A stretch of 64,000 nt of DNA from Lepidodermella squamata (lineage: Eukaryota; Gastrotricha). The notes beneath the pieces are model-generated. The model made no database searches. It was not told the DNA's origin and saw only the letters and a list, made by a program, of their open reading frames with translations. This document shows, piece by piece, positions 63,912 through 64,000 of this stretch (within the stretch, counting starts at the first letter, position 1; every line of letters starts with the position of its first letter). The stretch spans positions 3,224,001-3,288,000 of the forward strand of contig JBLDXI010000015.1 of the NCBI GenBank assembly GCA_047495785.1. The letters run 5' to 3'. The position numbers and the translations under genes were made by a program.

Positions 63912-64000
63912 ATCGCTTCTCGGCCTTTTTGGCTATGATCAAAGTGTAGTATCTGTTCTTTGTAGTTTAATATCTACAACGGCCTCCATGTGGGGCCTAC
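63912..64000 (+). ncRNA. U2 snRNA, cut by window end
   Basis: The first 89 nt of a U2 gene, identical to the other copies, with the standard promoter upstream. Confidence 0.95.

Overview
The window is nuclear DNA from an animal with compact genes. The evidence is GT-AG introns mostly of about 45-70 nt, AATAAA signals after stop codons, metazoan-type domains (LIM, kringle, PAN/apple, DUF229, C2H2 zinc fingers) and arrays of U2 snRNA and tRNA-Ala(AGC) genes. I cannot name the species. Short introns plus a DUF229 gene would suit a small invertebrate such as a nematode or tardigrade, but this is inference.

Layout. Positions 1-11240 hold ordinary genes: a partial multi-pass membrane protein, a kringle/PAN surface protein, a Golgi-type fucosyltransferase-like enzyme, a dispanin-like membrane protein (minus strand) and a LIM-only protein. 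Positions 11894-17573 hold one U2 snRNA gene split by a full-length two-ORF APE-type (Jockey-like) retrotransposon. A tRNA-Ala gene follows, then about 3 kb of gene-poor sequence with a hAT-like terminus. Positions 20945-25539 hold a type I membrane protein, whose second intron contains a 1-kb inverted-repeat transposon, and a minus-strand DUF229 protein.

Positions 26927-39811 are a head-to-tail cluster of six related genes. Each full member has a short first exon, several symmetrical phase-2 exons that each carry one CxxC module, and a last exon with one more CxxC module, an acidic/serine-rich linker and alternating C2H2/C2HC zinc fingers. Three more members lie at 51053-52446, 52536-54660 and 59623-60968. 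I do not recognise this protein family.

From 40183 to the end of the window the DNA is an irregular tandem array of U2 snRNA genes (ten complete, one cut by the window edge), tRNA-Ala(AGC) genes on the opposite strand, and small intronless-looking zinc-finger genes or their remains. A secreted PQQ-like beta-propeller gene (42104-43255), several inverted-repeat transposons, a 5'-truncated LINE and a group of decayed tRNA-like sequences interrupt the array. A segment of about 1.75 kb bounded by U2 genes occurs twice almost without change (40183-41936 and 48876-50634).

The strongest candidates for something new are (1) the U2-inserted Jockey-like element, whose own 5' end is a copy of U2 nucleotides 1-36, as expected if its RNA starts at the U2 promoter, and (2) the CxxC-module/zinc-finger family, which spreads together with U2 and tRNA-Ala genes. 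Exon borders were worked out by eye from frame continuity, splice sites and comparison between paralogues; no search or alignment program was run.
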